A stretch of 64,000 bases of DNA from JAICMB01 sp035295125. Lineage in GTDB: Bacteria; Acidobacteriota; Terriglobia; Bryobacterales; Bryobacteraceae. The notes below the pieces were generated by a model that was not told the DNA's origin, searched no databases, and saw only the letters and a list, made by a program, of their open reading frames with translations. Positions 36,070-43,950 of the stretch are shown piece by piece. How positions within the stretch are numbered: the stretch's first letter is position 1; each line of letters starts with the position of its first letter. The translations under genes and the position numbers were made by a program. The DNA lies in NCBI GenBank assembly GCA_035295125.1, contig DATGJP010000116.1:1-64000 (forward strand), read 5' to 3'.

Positions 36070-38748
36070 GTGCGTGTCCTGAAGAAAATCCGCTTGCGTT
36101 TCCGCTCGCTATTCCGCCGCGGAACCGTCGAAAGCGAAATGCAGGCCGAACTTGTTTTTCACCTCGACCAGCAAATCGAGGAGAACCTGGCCAGTGGTAT
36201 GCCCCCCGGCGAGGCCCGGGAAGCAGCTCTCAGAACGATCGGAACCGTTAGCCAATTCCATGAGGAGTGCCGCGATATGCGCCGTGTGAATTTCATTGAG
36301 AATCTCTGGCAAGACCTGCGATTCGGGATCCGCCTTCTCCGTCAGTCTCCAACGTTTACTGTCGTTGCCGTTCTGACGGTGGCGCTCGGCATCGGCGCCA
36401 ATACGGCCATCTTTTCGGTGGTTTATGCCGCCCTGCTGCGGCCGCTGCCATATGCCGAACCGGATCGCCTCATCACGCTCGGCGAAGTGCGTCGCCAGGA
36501 GGATTCGTCGGGTCAACTCACCAGCGCATCCTGGGTCGCCTCCTATCCCGATTTTCGAGACTGGCGGCAGCAGTCGAAGGCCTTCGCATCGCTCGCCGGC
36601 TTCGACCCCGACGGATTTACCTTACGGGGTGCGGGAGAACCCGAAAGCGTCCCCGCGGTCGAGGTAACCCCGAACTTCTTTCACACCCTTGGCGTCCAGC
36701 CGTTTCTGGGCCGCGACTTCGCTCCTGGAGAAGACCAGCCGTCGGGACCCCACGTCGCCATACTGACCTACGGCTTTTGGAAAAGCCGGTTTGGCGGCGA
36801 CCCTCACGTGATCGGCCGCTCCATTCAACTCGATTCCAACAGCGTCACCATCGCCGGTATTCTGCCGCCGGACTTCGAGTTTGCGCCGCGCGGCAACGGT
36901 CAAATTTGGGTGCCATTGCATATTAGCAACGGCCTGGCGAGCCGCCGTAATCTTCGCTGGATGCGCGTCATCGGCCGTCTCGCGCCCGGATCCACACCGG
37001 CGCAGGCGGCCAAGGAAATGGAGTTGATCGGCTCGCACCTCGCCGCCGAATATCCCCAGGAGAACGGCTCCCTCCGCCTGGTTATCGCTCCCTTGCGCGA
37101 CCGCATCGTGGGAATGCTGCAGCCCTTGCTCCTCGTGCTATTTGGGGCCGTCGGATTTGTCCTGCTCATCGCTTGCGCCAACGTCGCGAATCTTCTCATG
37201 GCGCGTGCGACCCGCCGCAGGCGCGAGTTCGCCGTCCGCACCGCGCTGGGAGCCGGCCGCCGGCGATTGATCTCGCAACTCCTGTCGGAAAGCGTGATTC
37301 TCGCGGCTTGCGGCGCTGCATTGGGACTGCTGCTCGCACGATCCGGAACCGTGCTGCTGATTGCCGCCATACCGGAGGCCATGCTCAATACCATGCCGTT
37401 CCTGCGCGACGCCGGAGTCAATCCGATGGTGCTGGCGTTTTTGTTATGCGCAACGATAATCACGGCGGTCGCATTCGGAATCACGCCCGCGTTCGAGGCC
37501 TCCACTCGCGATGCCGCGGGCGCCCTCAAAGACGAAGCTCGTTCCTCGGCCGGCAGAACCAGCACCCGGCTGCGCCACGCGCTGGTCATCACGGAAATCG
37601 CGTTTTCACTGGTCCTCCTCGTCGGCGCAGGCCTCATGGTTAAGAGCCTTACCGCGCTGCTCAATCGCAATCCCGGCTTCGATACCCGAAGGCTTCTCAC
37701 GTTTTCGGTATTTCTTCCAGATGCGTCCTATCCTAAGGACCCGGACGCCATCCGCTTCAACCGGGAATTCTCCGATCGAGTTCGCGTGTTGCCCGGCGTC
37801 GCAGGAATTGCAACCATCAGCATTATTCCCCTCACCGGCGGCGGCAATACCATCCGGTTCGTGAATGAAGGCCGGCCTGTTCCCACCGGCCAGGAGAGCG
37901 AATCGAGCATCCGCAACATTTCCGCGGGATACTTTTCCCTGATGGGGATTCCACTGGTCCAGGGACGTTTCTTCAACGACTCTGCCGATGCCGCCACCGC
38001 ACCCCAGCACATCATTGTCAATCAAGCCTGGGCGAAACGATATCTGCCCGGCGAGGATCCGATCGGGAAACGGATTCGGTTCACGTTTTCACCCAAGCAA
38101 ACCTTTCGCGAGATCGTCGGAGTCGTAGGAAACATTGCCGATGCCGGCCTGGACAGCCCTGAAGAACCCATTCTGTTTGTCCCCTATCTCCAGGGTCCCG
38201 ATTCGTTTATCACTTATGTCGTGCGTACCCTCGGCGATCCAGCCAACTCGATCGGAGCACTCCGGTCAACGCTGCGGAGCACCGATCCTCAACTGATCAT
38301 GATCCAGCCAACGGCAATGGAACAGATCATCTCGCAGTCACAGTCCGTGTTCCTGCGCCGGTATCCGTCCGTTCTGATCGGCAGCTTTGCCGTCCTTGCT
38401 CTGATTCTGGCCGCGGTCGGCCTTTATGGACTGATTTCCTATTCCGTGTCACAGCACATGCGCGAACTGGGGATACGCATTGCTCTCGGCGCGCAGCCGA
38501 GCGACGTCATCCGTCTCGTCCTCGGGGAAGGAGCACGCCTGGCACTAATTGGCCTCGGCGCCGGGATCCTGGCCGCCTTGGGTTTGACGCAACTCATGCG
38601 CAGCCTGCTCTACGGCGTCAGCCCTCTTGACCCGCTGACCTTCGCCACGGTCGCCGGTCTGCTGCTGCTGGTGGCCTTCGTGGCCTGTTACATTCCCGCC
38701 AGGCGAGCGATCCGCACCGATCCGATCGCTGCCTTGCGCTGTCAATAG
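36070..38748 (+). CDS. MacB/FtsX-like permease of the ADOP type with prefix domain
   Basis: An 892-residue duplicated permease. An N-terminal cytoplasmic prefix of about 80 residues (LRFRSLFRRGTVESEMQAELVFHL, EARE-type helices, FHEECRDMRR) precedes the first FtsX/MacB half, starting LRQSPTFTVVAVLTVALGIGANTAIFSVVYAALL. The second half ends in the FtsX repeat (SFAVLALILAAVGLYGLISYSV, MRELGIRIALGAQPSDVIRLVL). No ATPase partner is encoded nearby. Regulated with the preceding PadR. Substrate unknown; the family is expanded in Acidobacteriota. Confidence 0.92.
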   Translation: MRVLKKIRLRFRSLFRRGTVESEMQAELVFHLDQQIEENLASGMPPGEAREAALRTIGTVSQFHEECRDMRRVNFIENLWQDLRFGIRLLRQSPTFTVVAVLTVALGIGANTAIFSVVYAALLRPLPYAEPDRLITLGEVRRQEDSSGQLTSASWVASYPDFRDWRQQSKAFASLAGFDPDGFTLRGAGEPESVPAVEVTPNFFHTLGVQPFLGRDFAPGEDQPSGPHVAILTYGFWKSRFGGDPHVIGRSIQLDSNSVTIAGILPPDFEFAPRGNGQIWVPLHISNGLASRRNLRWMRVIGRLAPGSTPAQAAKEMELIGSHLAAEYPQENGSLRLVIAPLRDRIVGMLQPLLLVLFGAVGFVLLIACANVANLLMARATRRRREFAVRTALGAGRRRLISQLLSESVILAACGAALGLLLARSGTVLLIAAIPEAMLNTMPFLRDAGVNPMVLAFLLCATIITAVAFGITPAFEASTRDAAGALKDEARSSAGRTSTRLRHALVITEIAFSLVLLVGAGLMVKSLTALLNRNPGFDTRRLLTFSVFLPDASYPKDPDAIRFNREFSDRVRVLPGVAGIATISIIPLTGGGNTIRFVNEGRPVPTGQESESSIRNISAGYFSLMGIPLVQGRFFNDSADAATAPQHIIVNQAWAKRYLPGEDPIGKRIRFTFSPKQTFREIVGVVGNIADAGLDSPEEPILFVPYLQGPDSFITYVVRTLGDPANSIGALRSTLRSTDPQLIMIQPTAMEQIISQSQSVFLRRYPSVLIGSFAVLALILAAVGLYGLISYSVSQHMRELGIRIALGAQPSDVIRLVLGEGARLALIGLGAGILAALGLTQLMRSLLYGVSPLDPLTFATVAGLLLLVAFVACYIPARRAIRTDPIAALRCQ

Positions 38749-38765
38749 AAAGTCGCCGCCATCGC

Positions 38766-39143
38766 TCAGCAGTCGATATCGCCGCCGCGCCGCCGGATCT
38801 GCACGGCTCGCTCGATGAACTCCTCAATCCGTGTTTCCGACACTGGAACCGACTTTTTGAACCGCAGGCATCCCTTGCCCGATTCAATGCCGGACAGCAG
38901 GCTTCCATCGGGATCGACCTTCTTCGTATCGCCAACATAAAGGGACACGTAATTCTTCTGCGCGTTCAGGCTGCACAAGATCCCTTTGCTATCGCTGTAG
39001 CTGAGCATCTTATAGTGGATGCCTTCAACCAGCTCCGGCCCATGTTTCTTGAGCAGCGACCGCAACACCAGCAACTGCTCCTTGCGCCAATCGGCATCGA
39101 GCATGCCTAAATACTCTGAGGGCGTCTTCGCCTCGTATTGCAT
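38766..39143 (-). CDS. DUF1801 (YdhG-like) protein
   Basis: A 125-residue protein. The pattern TPSEYLGMLDADWRKEQLLVLRSLLKKHGPELVEGIHYKMLSYS, with CSLNAQKNYVSLYV and a late GKGCLRFKKSVPVSETRIEEFI, is the DUF1801 fold (frataxin-like; related Bacillus proteins handle iron). A role in iron or general stress is inference. It lies convergent to the ADOP gene and 29 nt downstream of argR. Confidence 0.8.
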   Translation of the reverse strand: MQYEAKTPSEYLGMLDADWRKEQLLVLRSLLKKHGPELVEGIHYKMLSYSDSKGILCSLNAQKNYVSLYVGDTKKVDPDGSLLSGIESGKGCLRFKKSVPVSETRIEEFIERAVQIRRRGGDIDC

Positions 39144-39172
39144 GGTTCCGCCATGTTATCAAAACCCACCGC

Positions 39173-39610
39173 TTACAGCGGCTTTACGAACCCGAGGAAA
39201 CGGTCGCGCAAAACGGCGGCCGTGGCGACATCCGCCGTAATGACCAGAATCGTGTCGTCGCCCGCGAGGGTGCCAACCACCTCGGACCACTCCTCCTGGT
39301 CGAGCGCGACCGCAATCGTGTTCGCGTGGCCAGGGGACGTCTTCAAGACGATGAGATTCTGCGCGATGCGGACGTCCCACAGAAACTCCGAAGCGATGGT
39401 GGCAAATTCGGGGCCGGTCGGAACCGTGACCTGCCGGTAGCCCTCCTGCGTCTTCACCAGCCCCAGCTCGCGCATATCCCGCGACAAAGTGACCTGGGTC
39501 GCGGCGATCCCGAACTCCTTTTTCAATTCCGCCGACAACTCCTCCTGCGTGTGAATCGGCTTAACACGAATCAGCTTCAGGATCTGCCCCTGACGGAAGC
39601 TTTTGTTCAT
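39173..39610 (-). CDS. argR: Arginine repressor
   Basis: A 145-residue ArgR. The N-terminal winged helix (FRQGQILKLIRVKPIHTQEELSAEL, TQVTLSRDMRELGLVKT) binds ARG boxes. The C-terminal hexamerisation and arginine-binding domain includes KTSPGHANTIAVALDQEEWSEVVGTLAGDDTIL with the conserved GD.T. Its ATG overlaps the argH stop (ATGA), so the repressor is made with the genes it presumably controls; ARG boxes were not clearly seen. Confidence 0.93.
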   Translation of the reverse strand: MNKSFRQGQILKLIRVKPIHTQEELSAELKKEFGIAATQVTLSRDMRELGLVKTQEGYRQVTVPTGPEFATIASEFLWDVRIAQNLIVLKTSPGHANTIAVALDQEEWSEVVGTLAGDDTILVITADVATAAVLRDRFLGFVKPL

Positions 39611-40989
39611 CGCCGCCAGCTCTCAAGCCGCGCTTCCGCCGCGTCCAGTGCTTTGGCGACGGCTGCCGGTCCGCTTCCACCGGCGATTTCGCGGGTTTTC
39701 AGACCCTCGGAGGGGCGGAAATACCGGACCATATCGGCAGTGAACTCCGGTGCAAACGCCGTCAGATCCCCGGCGGTCCAATCCGCGGGTTTCTTGCCTG
39801 CCCGCAAGCTCGAAAGCACAAGCTGCCCGGCAAGCTGATGAGCGCGATGAAACGGCGTCCCCGCCCGCGCCAGCGCATCGGCGAGATCGGTCGCAATCGC
39901 CCAGCTCTCCTCGGCTGCGGCGGCCGGCACCGCGGGATCGAGCTTCGCGGATTCCACCACGACTCGCGCCATCTCCAGCGAGCCGTCGAGCTGATCGGCG
40001 GCGTCGAAAAGGGGCTCCTTGTCCTCCTGCATGTCGCGGTTGTAAGTCATCGGGAGGCCCTTCATGGTGACAAACAACGCGTTGAGCGAGCCGAAAACGC
40101 GGCCGCATTTGCCCCGGATCAGTTCGAGCGAATCGGGATTCTTTTTCTGCGGCATGATGCTGGAGCCGCTGGTAACGTCGTCGCCCAGTTCAATCCAGCG
40201 GTACTCTTCGCCGGAATACAGAATCCAGTCCTCGGCAAAGCGGCTCAAGTGCAGCATCGTCATCGAAGCTGCATACAGGAAATCGAGCAGGAAATCGCGG
40301 TCCGCCGAGGCATCCATGCTGTTCGGCGTGATCGCTTCGAAGCCCAACTCGCGGGCAATCGCTTGCCGGTCGAGCGGGAAGCCGCTACCGGCCATCGCCC
40401 CGCTACCGAGCGGCATCACGTTGACGCGGCGGCGAGCCTCGAGAAAACGCTCCCGGTCGCGCGAGAACATCTCGAAATACGCAAGCATGTAATGCGCCCA
40501 CAAAACCGGCTGTGCCCGGCGAGTGTGGGTGTACCCGGGGATGATAGCGTCCGGGTATTCGCGCGCAATCTTAAGCAGCGCGCCGAGGAACGCGTGTAGC
40601 AGCGAGCAGGTATGATCGATCTGCCCAAGCAGCCACAAACGCGTGTCGAGGGAAACCTGGTCGTTGCGGCTGCGGCCGGTGTGAATCTTGTCAGCAACCG
40701 AGCCGGCGCGCTCCTTCAGCTTCCGAATGACGACCGTGTGGACGTCTTCCTCCGTGGCGCCATCGAAAAACTGCGGCGAACGCGCCTCCAGCCGGATCTG
40801 CTCCAGGGCCGAGACCAGTTTCTCGCGTTCTTCGGCGGTCAGGATGCCGACTCGCTCGAGCGCGCGGGCATAGGCCTGCGACCCTACGATGTCGACATCC
40901 AAAAGACGCCGGTCGAAATGCAACGACCGGGAGAAACGCTCGAAGACCTCAGAGGGTCCGCTCTCGAATCTTCCGCCCCAAAGCTTCAT
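39607..40989 (-). CDS. argH: Argininosuccinate lyase
   Basis: A 460-residue fumarase-superfamily enzyme cleaving argininosuccinate to arginine and fumarate. KLWGGRFESGPSE opens the protein, THTGRSRNDQ-type HTGRSRNDQVSLDTRLW binds substrate, PGYTHTRRAQPVLWAHYM carries the catalytic His, and GSSIMPQKKNPD is the signature loop. The last part has RPSEGLKTREI. ATG 40989 overlaps the argG stop (ATGA); an 85-residue upstream extension is an antisense-like artefact of the argG sequence. Confidence 0.96.
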   Translation of the reverse strand: MKLWGGRFESGPSEVFERFSRSLHFDRRLLDVDIVGSQAYARALERVGILTAEEREKLVSALEQIRLEARSPQFFDGATEEDVHTVVIRKLKERAGSVADKIHTGRSRNDQVSLDTRLWLLGQIDHTCSLLHAFLGALLKIAREYPDAIIPGYTHTRRAQPVLWAHYMLAYFEMFSRDRERFLEARRRVNVMPLGSGAMAGSGFPLDRQAIARELGFEAITPNSMDASADRDFLLDFLYAASMTMLHLSRFAEDWILYSGEEYRWIELGDDVTSGSSIMPQKKNPDSLELIRGKCGRVFGSLNALFVTMKGLPMTYNRDMQEDKEPLFDAADQLDGSLEMARVVVESAKLDPAVPAAAAEESWAIATDLADALARAGTPFHRAHQLAGQLVLSSLRAGKKPADWTAGDLTAFAPEFTADMVRYFRPSEGLKTREIAGGSGPAAVAKALDAAEARLESWRR

Positions 40990-42197
40990 TTGCCCGTTTC
41001 GGCCGCGAGCGCACGGACCTTCATGGGCAGACCGATGAGGTTGATGAAGCCCTGTGCGTCCTTCTGATCGTATTCGGCGCCCATGGTGAAGCTCGCGATA
41101 TTCAGCGAGTAGAGCGAGTACGGCGACTTGCGGCTGGCCGGCTCGATGATTCCCTTGTACAGACGGAGCGTGACTTCGCCGGTGGTGGTGCGGCTGGTCA
41201 CCTCGAAGAACGAATCGAGGGCTTCGCGGAGCGGCGTGAACCACTGCCCGCTGTAGACCAACTCGGCATAGTCGAGCGCCAGCTTTTGCTTGTAATGCGC
41301 GGTATAACGGTCGAGCGTGAGTGCTTCCAACTCGCGATGGGCGTACATGATCAGCGAGCCGCCGGGCGTTTCATAGCAGCCGCGTGACTTCATACCGACG
41401 AAGCGATTCTCGACCAGGTCGATGCGGCCGATGCCGTTTTCGCCGCCGATCCGGTTCAAGGTTTCGACGATGCCGACGCCGGACATACGCTCGCCGTTGA
41501 CAGAAACGGGCGTTCCTTTCTCGAAACCGATGGTGACGTCAACCGCTTTGTCAGGGGCTTCTTTGGGACTGTGGGTCAGCATCCAGATGTCGTCCGGAGC
41601 TGAGTTGCCCGGATCCTCCAGGGCGCCGCCCTCGTGCGAGATGTGCCAGATGTTCCGATCGCGGCTGTAGATCTTGGTGGTGGTCTGCGAGATCGGCACG
41701 TTGTGCGCCTTGGCGTACTCGATGGCGTCCTCGCGGGAAACGATGTTCCATTCGCGCCACGGCGCGATGACGGGGAGATGCGGCGCCAGCGCTTTATACG
41801 TCAGCTCAAAACGGACCTGGTCGTTGCCCTTTCCGGTGCAGCCATGAGCCAGGGCATCGCAACCGGTCGCGAGCGCGACCTCAACCTGCTTTTTCGCCAG
41901 CAACGGGCGGGCTATCGAAGTGCCCAGGAGATACTTGTGCTCGTATTCACTTCCCGCTTTCACGAGCCGCCACAGGTAATCCGTGACGAACTCTTCGCGC
42001 ATGTCGGAGACGTAAACCTCCGAAGCGCCGGTCCTTTTTGCCTTCTCTTCGAGTCCTTTCAGTTCATCGTCGCCCTGCCCGATATCGCCGCAGACCGCGA
42101 TGACGTCGCAACCGTAGTTTTCTTTCAACCACGGAATGATGATAGATGTGTCCAAGCCGCCCGAGTAGGCGAGCGCCACTCTCTTCGGTTTTGCCAT
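40986..42197 (-). CDS. argG: Argininosuccinate synthase
   Basis: A 403-residue enzyme joining citrulline and aspartate with ATP (adenylation). The PP-loop is VALAYSGGLDTSIIIPWL (residues 7-24). GCTGKGNDQVRFEL and YSRDRNIWHISHEGGALEDP are family signatures. First gene of argG-argH-argR. Divergent from the FAH-family gene; the 73-nt gap must hold both promoters. Confidence 0.97.
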   Translation of the reverse strand: MAKPKRVALAYSGGLDTSIIIPWLKENYGCDVIAVCGDIGQGDDELKGLEEKAKRTGASEVYVSDMREEFVTDYLWRLVKAGSEYEHKYLLGTSIARPLLAKKQVEVALATGCDALAHGCTGKGNDQVRFELTYKALAPHLPVIAPWREWNIVSREDAIEYAKAHNVPISQTTTKIYSRDRNIWHISHEGGALEDPGNSAPDDIWMLTHSPKEAPDKAVDVTIGFEKGTPVSVNGERMSGVGIVETLNRIGGENGIGRIDLVENRFVGMKSRGCYETPGGSLIMYAHRELEALTLDRYTAHYKQKLALDYAELVYSGQWFTPLREALDSFFEVTSRTTTGEVTLRLYKGIIEPASRKSPYSLYSLNIASFTMGAEYDQKDAQGFINLIGLPMKVRALAAETGK

Positions 42198-42270
42198 AAA
42201 GCTGAATTTTAGCGCGGTGAGCCGCTCGAAGCCTGCGGTACCTTTGAAAAGCAGGGAGGAAACTCAACGC

Positions 42271-43143
42271 GTGAAGCTCGTTACCTTTCAGAAGCCCGGT
42301 GGACAAGCGGAACCGGGCGTGTTGCTGCCGGACGGCATTTTAGGCCTTCGAGGGGCCGGTTTTTCCAGCCTGGTTGACGTTTTGGCCGGAGGCGTTGATG
42401 CCCGTGCCCAGGTCGACACCTGGGTGGCGAAGCGCCCCGCCGAAGCGTTGGTTCCGGCCGGCGCGGCCAAACTGCTGGCGCCGATTCCCCGCCCTCCGAA
42501 GCTGATTTGCGTGGGCCTGAACTATCGCGATCATGCGATCGAGGCGAAGATGGAAATGCCCAAGGTCCCGACGATCTTCAACAAGTTCCCCAGCGCCGTG
42601 ATCGGTCCGGACGCCCCGATCGTGCTGCCGCGAAACTCATCGCAGCCGGACTACGAAGCCGAGTTTGCTTTCGTCATCGGGAAGAGCGGCCGGCACATTC
42701 CGGCGGAGCGATGGCAGGATTACGTCTACGGGTACACCATTGTGAACGACGTGAGCGCCCGCGATTTCCAGATGGCGACATCCCAATGGTTCATGGGGAA
42801 GACCTTCGATACCTTTGCGCCGATGGGTCCCGTATTGGTGACCGCCGATGAGATTCCCGACCCGCACCAGCTCGACATCAGCCTGACTGTGAATGGAGAG
42901 GTGCTGCAATCTTCGAATACTCGCGAGTTAATCTTCAAGCTACCCGAACTGGTAGCGTTCCTGTCGAGCGTATTCACGCTGGAGCCCGGCGACGTCGTCT
43001 CGACGGGGACACCGGCGGGAGTTGGTTTCGCGCGCAAGCCTCCGCGATACCTACAGCCGGGAGACCAGGTGGCGATCCAGGTTCAAGGCATTGGGGAGCT
43101 GCGGAATCCGGTGGTGGCGGAAGCGATGGCAGCCGTCATTTAA
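42271..43143 (+). CDS. Fumarylacetoacetate hydrolase family protein
   Basis: A 290-residue metal-dependent hydrolase or decarboxylase of the FAH fold. The N-terminal regulatory-like domain leads to KLICVGLNYRDHAIEAKMEMP, PSAVIGPDAPIVLPRNS, metal-ligand region YEAEFAFVIGKSGRHIP, and DVVSTGTPAGVGFARKPPRYLQPGD. These enzymes act on acylpyruvates and related diketo acids; the exact substrate is unknown. GTG 42271 has GGGAGGA 10 nt upstream, preferred over 42217. Its 3' end overlaps the convergent FHA gene by 8 nt. Confidence 0.9.
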   Translation: MKLVTFQKPGGQAEPGVLLPDGILGLRGAGFSSLVDVLAGGVDARAQVDTWVAKRPAEALVPAGAAKLLAPIPRPPKLICVGLNYRDHAIEAKMEMPKVPTIFNKFPSAVIGPDAPIVLPRNSSQPDYEAEFAFVIGKSGRHIPAERWQDYVYGYTIVNDVSARDFQMATSQWFMGKTFDTFAPMGPVLVTADEIPDPHQLDISLTVNGEVLQSSNTRELIFKLPELVAFLSSVFTLEPGDVVSTGTPAGVGFARKPPRYLQPGDQVAIQVQGIGELRNPVVAEAMAAVI

Positions 43144-43948
43144 AGTGAAACTTCAGGACGGCGCGGCCGAGGTGGATTTCGTCGCCGTGCTGTAAGCGGG
43201 TGCCGCGGGCGTTGCGATGGACTTCCTGGCTCAGGCCGTCGCGTATGATCCAGAGGCCACAGCCTCCGTCGTTTTTGTTGCCGGGTTTGTAAAAACGGTC
43301 GTTGTAAATCCGGTACTCGTTGGTGCGTTTGTGGAAGACAAGGTGCGCGTGCTCGCGGGAGACGGTGCGGTTGATTTCGCTGTCTTCGCTGAACGCAAGG
43401 TCGTTGCGGCGGGAAGGGCCGTCAGAGCGGTAGACGTCTACAGTGCGGCCGATGTTGGTTCGGGTCTTGGCGAGGACCAGCTCGTTGATATTCGCATTGC
43501 CCTTCATGACGACAACACGGGCGGGTTTCCGGGGCGTCGTAGCGACGGGCTGGGCCGGTGCTTCGCGCGATTCGGTTTCAACCCAGAGCCAGCCTTCTTT
43601 CGGACCGGGGAGTTGGGGTGTGGTGTAGACCTCGACCTGTAGGTCGTCCGGGAAACGGTAATTGGCGCGTTCGAGACCGCCTCGCAGCTCTTCCTCGAAG
43701 AACCGCGAGAAGAAGGCGCCCTTGAAAACCGACGCCTGATTCTCGGGGATGCCGCGCAGGTTGATGCGGACCAGGTTGTAGGGGAAGACTTCGCGACCGG
43801 CGACGCGGTGGCTCCTGGTTTTGATCTCGTCGAGGACGGCGAGGCGGATTTCCGCGAGTTCCGGGGCGTCCTTTGAGATCCGATTCGCGCCGAACGGCGC
43901 CTCGAAAATCGTGCGGCCGAGTTTTTCTATGAATTCGGAAAGGGGCAT
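43136..43948 (-). CDS. FHA-domain protein with DUF3662-like N-terminus
   Basis: A 270-residue cytoplasmic protein. The N-terminal ~120 residues (LSEFIEKLGRTIFEAPFGAN, NLVRINLRGIPENQASVF) resemble the DUF3662 domain of mycobacterial FhaA. After a Pro/Lys linker, the FHA domain spans about 160-268: TNIGRTVDVYRSD, INRTVSREHAHLVFH (the SRxH phosphothreonine-binding core), and GTRLQHGDEIHLGRAVLKF. It lies 2 nt after the SEDS-PBP stop. It likely docks onto a kinase-phosphorylated Thr in the cell-wall machinery. Confidence 0.85.
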   Translation of the reverse strand: MPLSEFIEKLGRTIFEAPFGANRISKDAPELAEIRLAVLDEIKTRSHRVAGREVFPYNLVRINLRGIPENQASVFKGAFFSRFFEEELRGGLERANYRFPDDLQVEVYTTPQLPGPKEGWLWVETESREAPAQPVATTPRKPARVVVMKGNANINELVLAKTRTNIGRTVDVYRSDGPSRRNDLAFSEDSEINRTVSREHAHLVFHKRTNEYRIYNDRFYKPGNKNDGGCGLWIIRDGLSQEVHRNARGTRLQHGDEIHLGRAVLKFHFK

Positions 43949-43950
43949 GA

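Noticed and set aside
40990..41244. 85-codon upstream extension of argH
   Set aside because: Lies wholly inside argG in another frame. ATG 40989 gives the normal argH N-terminus and an ATGA overlap.
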